Positions 1 through 7,860 of a stretch of 32,133 nucleotides of DNA are shown here, in pieces. How positions within the stretch are numbered: position 1 is the stretch's first letter; the number at the start of each line of letters is the position of its first letter. The DNA is from Clostridiales bacterium. Its GTDB lineage: Bacteria > Bacillota > Clostridia > Oscillospirales > Oscillospiraceae. The stretch is taken from positions 1-32,133 of the forward strand of contig JAJQFJ010000085.1 in the NCBI GenBank assembly GCA_021201185.1, written 5' to 3'. The notes under the pieces were generated by a model, which was given only the letters and a program-made list of their open reading frames with translations, did not search any database and was not told where the DNA came from. The position numbers and the translations under genes were made by a program.

Positions 1-540
<540 letters not shown>

Positions 541-556
541 GGAGGGTGTTGTTACA

Positions 557-1345
557 ATGAAAGCGATTGTTTGTGTCAAGCAGGTACCCGATACCTCCGG
601 CAAGGTGGCCGTCAAGCCGGACGGCACCCTGGACCGGGCCTCTATGGCCACCATCACCAACCCCGACGACCTGACCGCCGTGGAGGCCGCTCTCCAGCTC
701 AAGGACAAGACCGGCTGCGAGGTGGTTGTCGTCTCCATGGGCCCCTTCACCGCGGAGGGGATGCTCCGTGAGCTGCTGGCCATGGGCGCTGACCGGGCGG
801 AGCTGGTCTCCGGACGGGAGTTCGGCGGCTCCGATACCTTTGCCACCTCTCAGATTCTGGCCGCTGCCGTCAACAAGATCGGCGTGGACGAGGGCGACGT
901 GGTCTTCTGCGGCCGTCAGGCCATCGACGGCGACACCGCCCAGGTGGGCCCCCAAATCGCCGAGAAGCTGCACCTGCCCCAGGTGACCTATGCCGCCGGT
1001 ATCGAGCAGCAGGAGGACGGCTCTCTGGTGGTCAAGCGTCTGCTGGAGGACGGCTATATGCTCCTCAAGGTCAAGACGCCCTGCCTCATCACCTGCGTCA
1101 AGGAGCTGGCCACTCCCCGGTATATGTCCGTGGGCGGTATCTTCGAGTGCTACAGCAAGCCTCTGGAGGTCTTTGACTACGAGGCGCTGAAGGACGACCC
1201 CCTCATCGAGGTGGACACCATCGGCCTGAAGGGCTCTCCCACCAACGTGTTCAAGTCCTTCACCCCTCCCCAGAAGGGAGCGGGCACCATGCTGGAGGAC
1301 GCCGGTCAGCTGGTGGGCATCCTGAACGACAAGCATCTGATCTGA
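557..1345 (+). CDS. etfB: Electron transfer flavoprotein, beta subunit
   Basis: This 262-residue protein has the usual length of an ETF beta subunit. It starts MKAIVCVKQVPDT, typical of the family, and contains CGRQAIDGDTAQVGP near residues 117-131, the conserved nucleotide-binding block. It forms a heterodimer with EtfA and passes electrons between NADH, FAD and the acyl-CoA dehydrogenase encoded just upstream. GGAGGG at 541-546 sits about 10 bases before the ATG, which supports this start. The gene lies 16 bases after the dehydrogenase stop and 16 bases before etfA, so the three are almost certainly one operon. Electron bifurcation is known for clostridial Bcd-EtfAB and is inferred here from gene order, not from a residue proof. 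Confidence 0.96.
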   Translation: MKAIVCVKQVPDTSGKVAVKPDGTLDRASMATITNPDDLTAVEAALQLKDKTGCEVVVVSMGPFTAEGMLRELLAMGADRAELVSGREFGGSDTFATSQILAAAVNKIGVDEGDVVFCGRQAIDGDTAQVGPQIAEKLHLPQVTYAAGIEQQEDGSLVVKRLLEDGYMLLKVKTPCLITCVKELATPRYMSVGGIFECYSKPLEVFDYEALKDDPLIEVDTIGLKGSPTNVFKSFTPPQKGAGTMLEDAGQLVGILNDKHLI

Positions 1346-1361
1346 GAGAGGAGCGACAATC

Positions 1362-2471
1362 ATGTCTGACTACAATTTCACGGATACCGCCGCATTCCAC
1401 GGCGTCTGGGTGTTCTGCGAGCAGCGGGACGGCGTGCTCCAGTCGATCAGCTATCAGCTGCTGAGCGAGGGCCGCAAGCAGGCCGACGACATGGGCGTGG
1501 AGCTGTGCGGCGTGGTGCTGGGCAGCAACGTCAACGAGAACTATATCAAGGCCCTGGGCGGCTACGGCGCTGACCGGGTGTACTACTGCGACAGCCCCCT
1601 GCTCAAGGACTACACCACCGACGGCTATGCCAAGGTGCTGTGCGACCTGGTGATGGAGAAGAAGCCGGAGATCGTCCTCATCGGCGCCACCAACCTGGGC
1701 CGTGACCTGGGCCCCCGCTGCGCCGCCCGTCTCCACACCGGACTGACCGCCGATGCCACCCATCTGGACATCGACACCGGCAAGTATGTGGAGTTCCTGA
1801 AGGAGTCCTCCTCTCTGGACCTGTCCAAGCAGAAGTTCGACTATGAGGACCGCAACCTGAAGATGACCCGTCCCGCCTTCGGCGGCCACCTGATGGCTAC
1901 CATCATCTGCCCCCGGTTCCGTCCCCAGATGTCCACCGTCCGCCCTGGCGTCATGCAGACCCAGGCCTTTGACGAGGCCGCTGCCGCCAAGGTCGTGGTG
2001 GAGAACGTGGCCGTGGACCTGAAGCCGGAGGACATCGGTGTGGAGATCCTGGAGATCAAAAAGACCGCCGAGAAGATGGTCGACCTCATCGGGGCCGACG
2101 TCATCGTCTCCGTGGGCCGCGGCATCAGCTCCGACCCCAAGAAGGGCATCGCCCTGGCCGAGGAGCTGGCCGGCGTCCTGGGCGGCGTGGTAGGCGCCTC
2201 CCGGGCCGTGGTGGATGCGGGCTGGATCTCCGCCGACCATCAGGTGGGCCAGACCGGCAAGACGGTCCACCCCCGGATCTATGTGGCCCTGGGCATCTCC
2301 GGCGCAATTCAGCACACCGCCGGTATGCAGGACTCCGAGACCATCATCGCCGTCAACAAGAACGAGAGCGCGCCCATCTTCGGCGTCGCCACCTACGGCA
2401 TCGTGGGTGATCTGTTCAAGGTCGTCCCCCAGCTCATCTCCGAGATCAAGGCCGTCAAGGCCGCCCGGTAA
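1362..2471 (+). CDS. etfA: Electron transfer flavoprotein, alpha subunit
   Basis: This 369-residue protein is somewhat longer than the common 310-340 residue EtfA because of a longer N-terminal part. There is no ferredoxin-type cysteine cluster at the N terminus, unlike the longer EtfA forms. The C-terminal FAD-binding domain is clear: VGRGISSDPKKG, GQTGKTVHPRIYVALGISG and the signature IQHTAGMQDSETIIAVNK at about residues 304-332, which holds the electron-transferring FAD. GAGAGGAG at 1346-1353 is the ribosome binding site. It is the last gene of the dehydrogenase-etfB-etfA unit, and a short GC hairpin follows at 2492-2517. Confidence 0.96.
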   Translation: MSDYNFTDTAAFHGVWVFCEQRDGVLQSISYQLLSEGRKQADDMGVELCGVVLGSNVNENYIKALGGYGADRVYYCDSPLLKDYTTDGYAKVLCDLVMEKKPEIVLIGATNLGRDLGPRCAARLHTGLTADATHLDIDTGKYVEFLKESSSLDLSKQKFDYEDRNLKMTRPAFGGHLMATIICPRFRPQMSTVRPGVMQTQAFDEAAAAKVVVENVAVDLKPEDIGVEILEIKKTAEKMVDLIGADVIVSVGRGISSDPKKGIALAEELAGVLGGVVGASRAVVDAGWISADHQVGQTGKTVHPRIYVALGISGAIQHTAGMQDSETIIAVNKNESAPIFGVATYGIVGDLFKVVPQLISEIKAVKAAR

Positions 2472-2491
2472 GGCTGAATCAAGGCTGACTG

Positions 2492-2525
2492 CCGCCCCGC
2501 CCGCAAGGACGGGGCGGTTGTGCTG
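2492..2525 (+). terminator. Possible terminator after etfA
   Basis: CCGCCCCG (2492-2499) pairs perfectly with CGGGGCGG (2510-2517) around a 10-base loop. Only a weak T-containing tail (TTGTGCT) follows, so termination may be inefficient. The place, 20 bases after the etfA stop and before a new promoter, fits a terminator. Confidence 0.5.
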
Positions 2526-2539
2526 TCCCGCAAATTTAT

Positions 2540-2568
2540 TTGACCCTGACCGGGAAATATCGTAAAAT
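2540..2568 (+). promoter_or_regulatory. Sigma-A type promoter for pcrA
   Basis: TTGACC (2540-2545) and TAAAAT (2563-2568) are separated by 17 bases, near the vegetative consensus. The predicted start, near 2575, gives a leader of about 33 bases before the pcrA ATG. Confidence 0.75.
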
Positions 2569-2607
2569 AGAGGCAGAACAAATCAAGAGGGAGAGACAGA
2601 AAACGCT

Positions 2608-5121
2608 ATGTTGAACGAAGTGCAAGCCGCCCGATTCTGCCAGGCCCGCAGGGCGTTCATCGCCGGAGAGTTTCAGCACCTGAACCCGGAGCAGCAGAAG
2701 GGCGTCATGGCCATCGAGGGCCCTCTCCTGCTCCTGGCCGGGGCGGGCAGCGGCAAGACCACCGTCCTCATCAACCGGGTGGCAAATCTCATCAAGTACG
2801 GCCGGGGCTCCGACCCACAGGAGAACGACGTGCCCGACTGGGTGACGCCGGACGATCTGGCGGCGCTGGAGGGCTTTCTCACCGCCCCGGTGGAGAGCGA
2901 ACGCTCCCGGATGGAGCAGCTGTGCAGGCTCGACCCTGCCGCCCCCTGGTCGATTCTGGCCATCACCTTCACCAACAAGGCCGCCGGGGAGTTAAAGGAG
3001 CGGCTGGAGCGGAAGCTGGGTCCCTCCGCCAACGACATCTGGGCCGCCACCTTCCACTCCGCCTGCGTCCGCATCCTTCGGCGGGACATCGAGCCCCTGG
3101 GCTTCTCCCGCTCCTTCACCATCTACGACACAGACGACGCCAAGCGGGTCATCAAGGGCATTTTGAAGGACCGGAACCTGGATGAGAAGGTCTACGCTCC
3201 CCGGACGGTGATGAACTACATCTCCAGGGCCAAGGACCGGATGCTGCTGGCGGAGGACTGGCTCCGGGAGTGCCAGCAGGAGGGGGACCTCCGGCTCATC
3301 CAGATGGCGAAAATTTACGTGGACTACGAAAAACGTTTGAAGGACGCCGACGCCCTGGACTTTGACGACCTGATCTTCCATACAGTCCGCCTCCTGCTGA
3401 CCCAGGGGGAGGTGCGCAGCTATTGGCAGAACAAGTTCCGCTACGTCCTCATCGACGAGTATCAGGACACCAACCACCTGCAATATCTCCTGGCCTCCAC
3501 CCTGGCGGGGAAGTGGGAGAACATCTGCGTGGTGGGCGACGACGACCAGTCCATCTACCGCTTCCGGGGGGCCACCATCGAGAATATCCTCTCCTTTGAG
3601 GAGCAGTACAGCGGGGCCCGGGTCATCCGCCTGGAACAGAACTACCGCTCCACCCAGAACATCCTCAGCGCCGCCAATGCCGTCATCCACAACAACCGGG
3701 GCCGCAAGGGGAAGGAGCTGTGGACGGACGCCGGGGCGGGGGAGAAGCTCCGCCTGTATACCGCCTCCAGCGAGAGCGACGAGGCCCAGTATGTGGCCGC
3801 TCAAATTCTCACCGGCTACAGCCAGGGGATGAGCTGGCGGGACTTCGCCGTTCTCTACCGGATGAACGCCCAGTCCAACGCCCTGGAGTACGCCTTCAAG
3901 CGCAACGGCATCCCCTACAAGGTCTATGGAGGCATCCGCTTCTTTGACCGGGCGGAGGTGAAGGACATGCTGGCCTATCTCTGCGTCCTCCACAACCCCT
4001 CCGACGACCTGCGGCTGCGGCGCATCATCAACAACCCGCCCCGGGGCATCGGGGCCAAGACGGTGGACACCGCTGCGGACATCGCCGCCAGTGAGGGCTG
4101 TCCCATCTACGAGGTGCTGCGCAACGCCCGGAACTGGCCAGAGCTGGCAAAATCGACGGGCAAGCTGGACAGCTTCCTCTCCATGATGGAGGAGCTGCGG
4201 GAAAAGGCGAACACCATGGAGCTGCCGGAGTTCTATGAGGAGGTGCTCTCCGCCACCGGCTATGTCGCCGCCCTGGAGGCCAAGGGCACCATCGAAAGCG
4301 AGAGCAAGCTGGAGAACGTCCGGGAGCTGGGCAGCTCGGTGCAGAGCTATGTGGACAACGCCGATGAGCCGTCTCTGGCGGGCTTCCTGGACGAGGTGGC
4401 GCTGTACACCGACCTGGACAGCGCCCAGGATTCCGACAACTGTGCCGTGATGATGACCATGCACGCCGCCAAGGGGCTGGAGTTCCCCTGGGTGTTCGTG
4501 GTGGGGATGGAAGAAGGGCTGTTCCCCGGCATGCGGGTGATCGGCGAGCCGGAGGAGATGGAGGAGGAGCGCCGTTTGTGCTACGTGGCCATGACCCGGG
4601 CAAAGGAGCGACTTTACCTGACCTGCGCCTCCCACCGGATGCTCTACGGCCGCACCAGCAGCAATCGCCCCTCCCGGTTCACCGGGGAAATTCCCGACGA
4701 GCTGCTGGAGAAGAGCGGCAGACGCTATGACGAGGACCACCGGGAGTACGGCGGCCAGTGGGGAGACAGCGACGGACAGCCCTCCGGGGAGCGGCCCGCC
4801 CGCACCCAGGGCGGCTACGGCTACGGCCGTGCCCGGCGCACCCCCGCCTATCAGCTCCGGGAGGGCCGCATGGGCGGCGGCAGCTCCATCGGTCAGACCC
4901 GGGTGGGGAACAAGGTCTCCAAGTCCGACCTCATCCAGTCGGTGAACCTGCTCTCCCAGTACAAAAAGGGGGAGATGGTGGAGCACACCGCCTTTGGACG
5001 GGGCATGATCGTCTCCATCACCCCCATGGGAGGGGACGCCCTGGTGGAGATCGCCTTTGACAACGTGGGTACCAAGCGGCTGATGCTCCGGTCCGCCGCG
5101 CAGCACATGAAGAAAGCCTAA
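2608..5121 (+). CDS. pcrA: UvrD/PcrA-type 3'-5' DNA helicase
   Basis: This 837-residue superfamily 1A helicase unwinds DNA in repair and at stalled replication and transcription complexes. The motifs run in order: Q motif LNPEQQ (25-30), Walker A GAGSGKTT (45-52), motif Ia AITFTNKAAGEL (about 118), Walker B DEYQD (283-287), motif III VVGDDDQSIYRFRGA, motif IV RLEQNYRSTQNIL, motif V MTMHAAKGLEFPW and motif VI RRLCYVAMTRAKERLYL. The last 60 residues (YKKGEMVEHTAFGRGMIVS and following) form the Tudor-like tail that in PcrA contacts RNA polymerase. An insertion of roughly 40 residues, rich in acidic residues, lies between Walker A and motif Ia. A GGGAGA element precedes the ATG, and its own promoter is at 2540-2568. 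No terminator is visible before the next gene. Confidence 0.96.
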   Translation: MLNEVQAARFCQARRAFIAGEFQHLNPEQQKGVMAIEGPLLLLAGAGSGKTTVLINRVANLIKYGRGSDPQENDVPDWVTPDDLAALEGFLTAPVESERSRMEQLCRLDPAAPWSILAITFTNKAAGELKERLERKLGPSANDIWAATFHSACVRILRRDIEPLGFSRSFTIYDTDDAKRVIKGILKDRNLDEKVYAPRTVMNYISRAKDRMLLAEDWLRECQQEGDLRLIQMAKIYVDYEKRLKDADALDFDDLIFHTVRLLLTQGEVRSYWQNKFRYVLIDEYQDTNHLQYLLASTLAGKWENICVVGDDDQSIYRFRGATIENILSFEEQYSGARVIRLEQNYRSTQNILSAANAVIHNNRGRKGKELWTDAGAGEKLRLYTASSESDEAQYVAAQILTGYSQGMSWRDFAVLYRMNAQSNALEYAFKRNGIPYKVYGGIRFFDRAEVKDMLAYLCVLHNPSDDLRLRRIINNPPRGIGAKTVDTAADIAASEGCPIYEVLRNARNWPELAKSTGKLDSFLSMMEELREKANTMELPEFYEEVLSATGYVAALEAKGTIESESKLENVRELGSSVQSYVDNADEPSLAGFLDEVALYTDLDSAQDSDNCAVMMTMHAAKGLEFPWVFVVGMEEGLFPGMRVIGEPEEMEEERRLCYVAMTRAKERLYLTCASHRMLYGRTSSNRPSRFTGEIPDELLEKSGRRYDEDHREYGGQWGDSDGQPSGERPARTQGGYGYGRARRTPAYQLREGRMGGGSSIGQTRVGNKVSKSDLIQSVNLLSQYKKGEMVEHTAFGRGMIVSITPMGGDALVEIAFDNVGTKRLMLRSAAQHMKKA

Positions 5122-5176
5122 GGCACGCTGTCTCTGTTTTTCATCCTGCCATTTTCTTTCCCTGCGGAGGCAAGCT

Positions 5177-6424
5177 ATGAAACAACGACTTATCCGCCCT
5201 CTCGCCTTTCCCTTCGGGGACTACGAGGGCGTGCGGCGTTATCTGGACGGCCTGGCCCAAAAGGGCTGGTCGCTGACCCGGCGGGCGGGGCTGTTCTGCG
5301 GCCTGTTCGAGCCCACCCGGCGGACGGAGCTGATCTATGACGTGGTCCCCGCCGACCCCCGGCGGACGGACGCCGACCTGAAGGCCCAGGTGCGGCAGCG
5401 CAGGGAGGACGGCTGGGAGCCGGTGGACACCCTCTGGGGCATGGACATCTATCGCTCCCTTCCCTGCGAGGGGCCTGAGGTGCGCCGCACTGAGGAGGAC
5501 TACCGGCATTGGCGGGACGTTTTCCGCAACTGGCTGCTGTGGAGCGGGGCGTTCCTGCTGGTGACGGCGGCGGCTCTGGGGGTGCTGGCCTGGTACTTTG
5601 GCCTCTCCTGGTCCCAGATTACCCAACAGTGGTATCTCTCCGACAGCCGGACCACGCTGTGCCTGTTTTTGCCTCTGGCGGGAGTGCTGGCCCTGGCCTG
5701 GCTGGGTTGGCTGCTCTGGTGTCTGCTCCGGCGGTGTCGTCCCCACGCCCCCTCCGGCGGTCTGGCCATGGGCGTCCGATGCTTTTTGCAAATCTTCGCC
5801 GTGTTCCTGGTGGCGGCGCTGCTCATCGTCCTGTGGGTGAGCCAGATTCCCCGGCTGTGGATACGGGTGGTGATTGCGCTCTGCTTCTTTGCCATGCCGT
5901 TGCTCTCCGCTCTGGTGGGCCGGGAGGACCGGCAGCGGCGGCTGCTTGTGCTGGGCGGCGGCATCCTGGTCTGCTTCCTGGCGGCCATGGTGCTGGGCTG
6001 GGTGGTGCCGGAGATCTCGCTGAACACCGTCTCCGACGGCAGCGGCTGGCGGAGCGACAGCTCCTATTCCTGCCTTCTCCGGGAGGAGCTGGAGGAGGTC
6101 CCCGACGGCGAGACGGTCACCGCCTACTATGACCAGAGCGCCTCTCTGCTGGTGCGGCAGGAGCGCTATTCCGAGTCCTGGTCGGACGGCACCGTCATCG
6201 AGGTCACGGTGTACACCTGCGCCCCGGGCCTGGCGGGCGTGGTCCTGGACGACCTGCTTCCCGTCACCCTCTCCGGGGCGGAGGAGACCCTGTCCCTGGA
6301 CTCCGGCAGCTGGCATCAGCGTTGGGTCAGAGACGGGAACCGGGTCATCTGTCTGGACGGGACGCCGGACTGGACGGACGAGACGGTGTGGGAGAGCGTC
6401 TGCAATGCCCTGACACTGGAATAG
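5177..6424 (+). CDS. DUF2812 domain membrane protein
   Basis: This 415-residue protein has a soluble N-terminal part of about 115 residues followed by five likely membrane helices (about 119-142, 160-185, 203-222, 228-248, 256-279) and a C-terminal soluble domain of about 135 residues. The N-terminal pattern FGDYEGVRRYLDGLAQKGW, then ELIYDVVP and DGWEPV, matches the DUF2812 family, whose role is not established. In Firmicutes such genes are often next to PadR-type regulators, but none is present here. GGAGG at 5166-5170 is 6 bases before the ATG. The gene starts 55 bases after pcrA with no terminator between, so read-through from pcrA is likely. It ends at a strong hairpin. Confidence 0.8.
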   Translation: MKQRLIRPLAFPFGDYEGVRRYLDGLAQKGWSLTRRAGLFCGLFEPTRRTELIYDVVPADPRRTDADLKAQVRQRREDGWEPVDTLWGMDIYRSLPCEGPEVRRTEEDYRHWRDVFRNWLLWSGAFLLVTAAALGVLAWYFGLSWSQITQQWYLSDSRTTLCLFLPLAGVLALAWLGWLLWCLLRRCRPHAPSGGLAMGVRCFLQIFAVFLVAALLIVLWVSQIPRLWIRVVIALCFFAMPLLSALVGREDRQRRLLVLGGGILVCFLAAMVLGWVVPEISLNTVSDGSGWRSDSSYSCLLREELEEVPDGETVTAYYDQSASLLVRQERYSESWSDGTVIEVTVYTCAPGLAGVVLDDLLPVTLSGAEETLSLDSGSWHQRWVRDGNRVICLDGTPDWTDETVWESVCNALTLE

Positions 6425-6431
6425 GCGCAAA

Positions 6432-6470
6432 AAAACCGCCTCGCTCTGATGGGAGCGGGGCGGTTTTGCG
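6432..6470. terminator. Bidirectional terminator between convergent genes
   Basis: AAAACCGCCTCGCTC (6432-6446) pairs with GAGCGGGGCGGTTTT (6453-6467) with one G-U pair and a 6-base loop. The stem ends in an A run on one side and a T run on the other, so it can stop transcription from both the DUF2812 gene and the convergent zinc-ribbon gene. Confidence 0.88.
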
Positions 6471-6485
6471 GTACAGTGATTTGAT

Positions 6486-6914
6486 TCAGGTCTTTTTCTG
6501 GAACACAGTTCCGCAGTTGCGGCAGGTGATGGAGATTTTGTTTTTCCCCTTGGGCACCCGGAGCACCTGGCCGCAGCTGGGGCACTTGAAGTAGACATGG
6601 TCCTTGTCCCGCATCTGGGCGCGCTTGCGCTGAAAGCCCTGGACGATGGGGTTTACCTTGGCGACAAACCAGTCGTTCTCCGCCCGGCGCTTGGTGTAGT
6701 TCCGGGAGAGCATCCGGAAGATGGCATAAATCAGCCCCGCATAGCTGACGATCCACAGGATGGTGGAGACCGCCGTCACCTGGACAAAGCAGCTGATGAT
6801 CCAGAGCACCAGGCTGGCGATCACCAGCACCAGGTTCAGCAGATCGGAACCATAGCGCCCATACATGATCCGGCTGAAAAAGTTGCCGATCCGGTCAAAA
6901 AAATTACGAATCAA
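6486..6914 (-). CDS. Small membrane protein with C-terminal zinc ribbon
   Basis: This 142-residue protein has two adjacent hydrophobic helices (about 24-46 and 50-68) and a C-terminal zinc ribbon with cysteines at 111, 114, 131 and 134 (CPSCG and CRNCG). The linker is basic (RNYTKRR, QRKRAQMRDKD). The ribbon probably faces the cytoplasm. No function is known for this architecture. The start codon is TTG (6912-6914): GAGGAG at 6923-6928 lies 8 bases upstream and no better start exists. It has its own promoter at 6962-6990 and ends at the shared terminator. Confidence 0.8.
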   Translation of the reverse strand: MIRNFFDRIGNFFSRIMYGRYGSDLLNLVLVIASLVLWIISCFVQVTAVSTILWIVSYAGLIYAIFRMLSRNYTKRRAENDWFVAKVNPIVQGFQRKRAQMRDKDHVYFKCPSCGQVLRVPKGKNKISITCRNCGTVFQKKT

Positions 6915-6961
6915 GGGAAGGACTCCTCACAGGCCCGAAAACGGGCAGATTTTCTGTGTAT

Positions 6962-6990
6962 ATGATACCGCACCCCGGGAAAAAGGTCAA
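6962..6990 (-). promoter_or_regulatory. Sigma-A type promoter for the zinc-ribbon protein gene
   Basis: On the minus strand TTGACC (6990-6985) and TATCAT (6967-6962) are 17 bases apart. The expected start near 6955 leaves a leader of about 40 bases to the TTG start codon. Confidence 0.75.
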
Positions 6991-7022
6991 CGCTTCAAGT
7001 CGTAAAATAATTGTGAATACGC

Positions 7023-7051
7023 TTGCCCCAAAGGGGAAAATCCCTTATACT
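7023..7051 (+). promoter_or_regulatory. Promoter for the dCMP deaminase family gene
   Basis: TTGCCC (7023-7028) and TATACT (7046-7051) are 17 bases apart. The spacer contains CCCC-AAA-GGGG, a small inverted repeat. Confidence 0.65.
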
Positions 7052-7052
7052 G

Positions 7053-7089
7053 TTGCCACAGGAGGGGCGCTTTCCCCATCCTGGGGCAA
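7053..7089 (+). promoter_or_regulatory. Hairpin in the 5' leader of the deaminase gene
   Basis: TTGCC (7053-7057) pairs with GGCAA (7085-7089), CAGGA (7059-7063) with TCCTG (7079-7083), and GGGG (7064-7067) with CCCC (7074-7077), giving about 14 pairs with one mismatch and one bulge. It begins immediately after the -10 element, so it would form the very 5' end of the transcript. No T run follows, so it is not an ordinary terminator. It may protect the RNA 5' end or regulate it. Confidence 0.5.
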
Positions 7090-7144
7090 CATCTGCGGCC
7101 CGCCTCCTGAAAGGGAGCATTTGCCGTGACTGGGAGGGATTACC

Positions 7145-7645
7145 ATGGCAGTAAGCCGGGTGGACAAGGTAAATTACTATCTGAATATTGCCGAGACGGT
7201 GCTGGAACGCTCCACCTGTCTCCGGCGGAACTACGGGGCCATCATCGTCCAGGCGGACGAGGTGATCGCCACCGGCTACAACGGCGCGCCCCGGGGCCGG
7301 AAAAACTGCATCGACCTGGGCCGCTGCACCAGAGAGGAGCTGCAAATCCCCTCCGGTCAGCGGTATGAGCTGTGCCGCAGCGTCCACGCCGAGGCCAACG
7401 CCATCATCTCCGCCGCCCGGAGCGAGACGCTGGGCGCCACCCTCTACCTGGTGGGCCGGGACGCCCAGACCGGGCGGCTGCTTCAGGACACCACCTGCTG
7501 CTCCATGTGCCGCCGTCTGGTCATCAATGCGGGTATCCAGCGGGTGGTGGTGCGCAACACCCCCACCGAATATACGGTGATCCCGGTGCAGGACTGGATC
7601 GACGGGGACGACACCATCCCGGAGGAGGCCGGGTGCGGGGAGTGA
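7145..7645 (+). CDS. dCMP deaminase family protein (ComEB-like)
   Basis: This 166-residue zinc-dependent deaminase has the cytidine/deoxycytidylate fold. HAEANAI (81-87) gives the zinc ligand H81 and the proton-shuttling E83. C119 and C122 in the motif CCSMC complete the zinc site, with Cys in place of the usual Pro before the first ligand. GYNGAPRG (44-51) is the substrate loop typical of dCMP deaminases. The enzyme converts dCMP to dUMP, feeding thymidylate synthesis. The start is set by GGAGGG at 7132-7138. The gene is monocistronic, with its own promoter and terminator, and has no competence genes beside it. Substrate choice is by family; a related deaminase activity cannot be excluded. 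Confidence 0.88.
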   Translation: MAVSRVDKVNYYLNIAETVLERSTCLRRNYGAIIVQADEVIATGYNGAPRGRKNCIDLGRCTREELQIPSGQRYELCRSVHAEANAIISAARSETLGATLYLVGRDAQTGRLLQDTTCCSMCRRLVINAGIQRVVVRNTPTEYTVIPVQDWIDGDDTIPEEAGCGE

Positions 7646-7697
7646 GCGTTGCCCCGTGCCGTTGCCTTGTGATTGTTATATCGTTTTTTTACCCATG

Positions 7698-7737
7698 CCA
7701 CAGTGCGCCTGAGATGTCCGGCGCACTGTGGTTTTTT
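7698..7737 (+). terminator. Intrinsic terminator after the deaminase gene
   Basis: CCACAGTGCGCC (7698-7709) pairs perfectly with GGCGCACTGTGG (7720-7731) over a 10-base loop and is followed by six T. A separate T run (7684-7690) lies just before it. Confidence 0.9.
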
Positions 7738-7860
7738 CTTCCTCCTGTATGCTTCCCCCGAAATCCGCCCAAAATAGGCGTATCCTGATGCGGCTTTCCG
7801 ACAAAAAGACCGTGCGTCCGAAGGGAGAGCCGGAGACAAAGAAGAGAAAGGACAGCGTCT

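Noticed and set aside
2992..5106. 704-residue frame antisense to pcrA
   Set aside because: It is a mirror of a GC-rich coding region; it has His/Gly/Val-rich low-complexity translation and no family motif.
5141..6598. 485-residue frame antisense to the DUF2812 gene
   Set aside because: It runs through a terminator and has Gln/Pro/His-rich shadow composition.
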